Source: Methanosuratincolales archaeon
GTDB taxonomy: Archaea > Thermoproteota > Methanomethylicia > Methanomethylicales > Methanomethylicaceae
Assembly: GCA_937930465.1 (NCBI GenBank)
Contig: CALGKV010000134.1
Span: 1 to 15,064, forward strand
DNA: 15,064 nt
Direction of reading: 5' to 3'
A program made the position numbers and the translations under genes. The notes below the pieces were generated by a model. The model saw only the letters and a list, made by a program, of their open reading frames with translations. It was not told the DNA's origin and did not search any database. Positions 13,050 through 15,064 of the stretch are shown here, piece after piece (position 1 is the stretch's first letter; every line of letters begins with the position of its first letter).

Positions 13050-14365
13050 GGATTATGTCGCGACCGGAAGGAGAGAGGGGGATTTACCTGGACGAGACCT
13101 TCTATACGACCCCTGATTCTATAGATCCTGAGAAGTACATAATAGCAAAATACTATGTCGAAAGCGAACTCGATCTCAAAGAGTCGGGAATCGCGATCGC
13201 CACCGAAGAGTCCATAGGGACCTGGACCGAGATCACCACGACTAATGAATGGGTAAAGACCCGGCTGCCCGCAAAGGCATTCAAAACCGATGGATATGGC
13301 GGCACGGGTTTCGTATGGGTTGCGTATCCGCTTGACCTGTTCGACTTGGAGACCAGCGGCATTGCCAACGTACTGAGCATGGTGGCAGGAAACCTCTTCG
13401 GTCTCTCAGCGCTCAAGAACGTGAGGTTAGTTGATATAGAATTCCCCAAGGAAGTTGTTGACATTTATGTCGGTCCCAGGATTGGCATAGAAGGTGTCAG
13501 GAGGTTAGTGGGGACCGATGCTTCACCCCGCCCCCACCTCGGGACTATAGTGAAGCCCAAGGTCGGGCTAAGTCCGGAACAGACCGCGCATGTCTGCTAT
13601 GAGGCCGCCTCCGGCGGTGTCGACTTCATAAAAGACGACGAGACGCTCGTGAACCAGAAGTTCTGCCCGCTCCAGGACAGAGTCGTCCGAGTAATGGAGG
13701 CACTAGACCGGGTAAAGTCGGAGAGTGGTCGGAAAGTGCTTTTTGCAGTCAATGTGACTGCCGATCCTGGGGATATGGTGAGGCATGCAGAGACAGCGAT
13801 AGACAATGGCGCAAACACGCTGATGCTTGACATTGTCATCCTGGGACTCCCGACTGTGGAATGGTTTATCAAGTCTTATGACTTCCGTGTACCGATCCAC
13901 ATGCATAGGGCAATGCACGCTGCATTCACCCGGAACCCCAGGCACGGCATATCGATGCTGGTACTCGCAAAGATTGCAAGGCTCATCGGCGGAGACCAGC
14001 TCCATGTTGGGTCTGGCGCCGGCAAGATGGGCGGAGAGGAAAGCGCAAGGATCGAGATCCACCAAATTATAGATTTCCTGAGATCCGAATGGCACGGGAA
14101 GAGGAGGACCTTCCCAGTCGCCTCTGGAGGCATCCACCCTGGCTTCGTCCCTGCGAACTACCGTGTCTTCGGAAATGACTTCGTAATTAATGCAGGAGGC
14201 GGGATTCATGGGCATCCTGGGGGGACAAGGGCCGGAGCCGCCGCCATGAGGCAGGCGATCGACGCTTGCGTGAAAGGGGTTCCGATTGAAGAATATGCAA
14301 AAATCCATCGAGAGCTACGAATTGCCCTGGAGCGTTGGGGTCAAAGGCGCCTTTCGGAGGACTGA
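13046..14365 (+). CDS. rbcL: Form III ribulose-1,5-bisphosphate carboxylase (RuBisCO large subunit)
   Basis: RuBisCO adds CO2 to ribulose-1,5-bisphosphate to give two 3-phosphoglycerate; in archaea form III serves nucleoside degradation rather than a Calvin cycle. The 439-residue protein keeps every key residue: Asn116 (GNLFG), Lys170 and Lys172 (KPKVGLSP), the carbamylated Lys196 with Asp198 and Glu199 (FIKDDE), His287-Arg288 and His291 (HMHRAMH), His320, loop-6 Lys327 (GSGAGKMGG), SGG at 360-362 and the GGG phosphate site at 384-386. This rules out a form IV RuBisCO-like protein. Loop 6 GAGKMGG and the lack of a small subunit gene fit form III. The GTG start overlaps the isomerase gene. AMP phosphorylase follows five bases after the stop. 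Confidence 0.97.
   Translation: MRIMSRPEGERGIYLDETFYTTPDSIDPEKYIIAKYYVESELDLKESGIAIATEESIGTWTEITTTNEWVKTRLPAKAFKTDGYGGTGFVWVAYPLDLFDLETSGIANVLSMVAGNLFGLSALKNVRLVDIEFPKEVVDIYVGPRIGIEGVRRLVGTDASPRPHLGTIVKPKVGLSPEQTAHVCYEAASGGVDFIKDDETLVNQKFCPLQDRVVRVMEALDRVKSESGRKVLFAVNVTADPGDMVRHAETAIDNGANTLMLDIVILGLPTVEWFIKSYDFRVPIHMHRAMHAAFTRNPRHGISMLVLAKIARLIGGDQLHVGSGAGKMGGEESARIEIHQIIDFLRSEWHGKRRTFPVASGGIHPGFVPANYRVFGNDFVINAGGGIHGHPGGTRAGAAAMRQAIDACVKGVPIEEYAKIHRELRIALERWGQRRLSED
14356..14360 (+). promoter_or_regulatory. Ribosome binding site for AMP phosphorylase
   Basis: GGAGG inside the last RuBisCO codons lies ten bases before the ATG at 14371, fitting translation from the shared message. Confidence 0.6.
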
Positions 14366-14370
14366 ATTTA

Positions 14371-15064
14371 ATGTCAGAAGGAGAACTTCGGAAAGAGCTG
14401 CTGCCTGCACAGCAGAAATTCAGGGCAAGGCTGATACGGATCAAGACAGGCGAAAAGAACGTAATAATCAACGAGTCCGACGCTGAGGATATGATGCTGC
14501 GCATACATGATCGCGTCGTTGTAACCAAGGAATTCCATCGGACAGTCGCTATGCTTGACATATCAGAGACCGTAGTTGCGAAGGGTGAGATCGGGTTCTA
14601 TGAGGACTTCGCCGAATTCCCGATCAATGAAGGCGATCTGGTGGAAGTCTCGGCGGCCCAAACACCGACTTCGGTCGAGTTCATAAGGAAGAAGATGAAG
14701 GGCAAGCCCCTCACAAAAAGCGAGATCCACTCGATTGTAAAGGACACTGTATACCACAACCTGAGCAAGCTTGAGGTCGCCGCTTTTCTCATGGCCGAAG
14801 AGTATGTGGGTATGGACATGGACGAGATAGAGAGCCTCACAAAGGCGATGGTCGAGACGGGGAAGACGATCGATTTCGGGGAGAATGTAGTTGACAAGCA
14901 CTCGATCGGGGGGGTTCCAGGGAACAAGGTAACGCTGCTAATAGTCCCGATAGTGGCGGCTGCAGGGCTGAAGATCCCGAAGACGAGCAGTCGTGCCATA
15001 ACCAGCCCATCGGGGACTGCAGATACTATGGAGATCCTGGCGCCTGTTGAGTTCATGGAGGAAG
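14371..15064 (+). CDS. deoA: AMP phosphorylase, partial
   Basis: Archaeal AMP phosphorylase cleaves AMP (and often CMP and UMP) with phosphate to the base and ribose-1,5-bisphosphate. I read 231 codons before the right edge cuts the gene; the family is about 500 residues, so roughly half is missing. An N-terminal beta-barrel-like domain of about 85 residues precedes the phosphorylase core and is typical of the archaeal enzymes, not of bacterial thymidine phosphorylase. The core shows KHSIGGVPGNKVT (176-188), the phosphate-binding segment, and TSSRAITSPSGTADTMEIL (205-223). Its place directly after RuBisCO and the isomerase completes the AMP pathway. The start is the ATG at 14371 with GGAGG ten bases before it. 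Confidence 0.93.
   Translation, partial: MSEGELRKELLPAQQKFRARLIRIKTGEKNVIINESDAEDMMLRIHDRVVVTKEFHRTVAMLDISETVVAKGEIGFYEDFAEFPINEGDLVEVSAAQTPTSVEFIRKKMKGKPLTKSEIHSIVKDTVYHNLSKLEVAAFLMAEEYVGMDMDEIESLTKAMVETGKTIDFGENVVDKHSIGGVPGNKVTLLIVPIVAAAGLKIPKTSSRAITSPSGTADTMEILAPVEFMEE

Noticed and set aside
13703..14308. 201-codon minus-strand frame
   Set aside because: It is the antisense of RuBisCO, which carries every active-site residue.
1..15064. CRISPR array, insertion sequence, phage or defence system
   Set aside because: No regularly spaced direct repeats, no transposase or integrase, and no defence-type proteins were seen; all recognised genes are metabolic or housekeeping.

Overview
The window looks like a chromosomal segment of an archaeon. 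It encodes a group II chaperonin (thermosome), RNA polymerase subunit K, an archaeal-type purine enzyme (PurP), an archaeal AMP phosphorylase, ribose-1,5-bisphosphate isomerase and a form III RuBisCO. Many start codons lie about 25 bases downstream of a TATA box (leaderless style), and others carry GGTG or GGAGG ribosome binding sites. The gene set fits a TACK or euryarchaeal lineage; I cannot name the species. No insertion sequence, phage gene, CRISPR array or tRNA was found, and the segment reads as ordinary core genome.

Layout. 1-1608: divergent larC (minus, cut by the window edge) and larB (plus), both for the nickel-pincer nucleotide cofactor. 1637-3558 (minus): thermosome subunit followed by rpoK, overlapping by one base, with a T-rich terminator after rpoK. 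3688-5501: a small leaderless membrane protein (plus), then a minus-strand group of a GNAT acetyltransferase, an unrecognised CxxC protein and a small Toprim protein. 5502-6031: a 530-base stretch without a protein gene; its minus strand holds a probable structured RNA of about 260 nt closed by a perfect 15-bp terminal helix. 6032-8905 (minus): a tight three-gene unit of two PurP-type ATP-grasp proteins and a nucleoside phosphorylase. 9109-9735 (plus): a rhomboid protease.

9909-15064 (plus): an iron-type alcohol dehydrogenase abutting PRPP synthetase, then ribose-1,5-bisphosphate isomerase, RuBisCO and AMP phosphorylase (cut by the right edge). The last three are the complete archaeal pentose bisphosphate (AMP) pathway: AMP + phosphate gives ribose-1,5-bisphosphate, then ribulose-1,5-bisphosphate, then with CO2 two 3-phosphoglycerate. 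PRPP synthetase next door could supply or compete for the ribose phosphate pool. With PurP and the nucleoside phosphorylase upstream, much of the right two thirds concerns purine nucleotide synthesis, ribose phosphate and nucleoside turnover.

The parts most worth a second look are the structured RNA at 5537-5796, the PurP paralogue that lacks the glycine-rich loop, and the gene order PRPP synthetase, R15P isomerase, RuBisCO, AMP phosphorylase.
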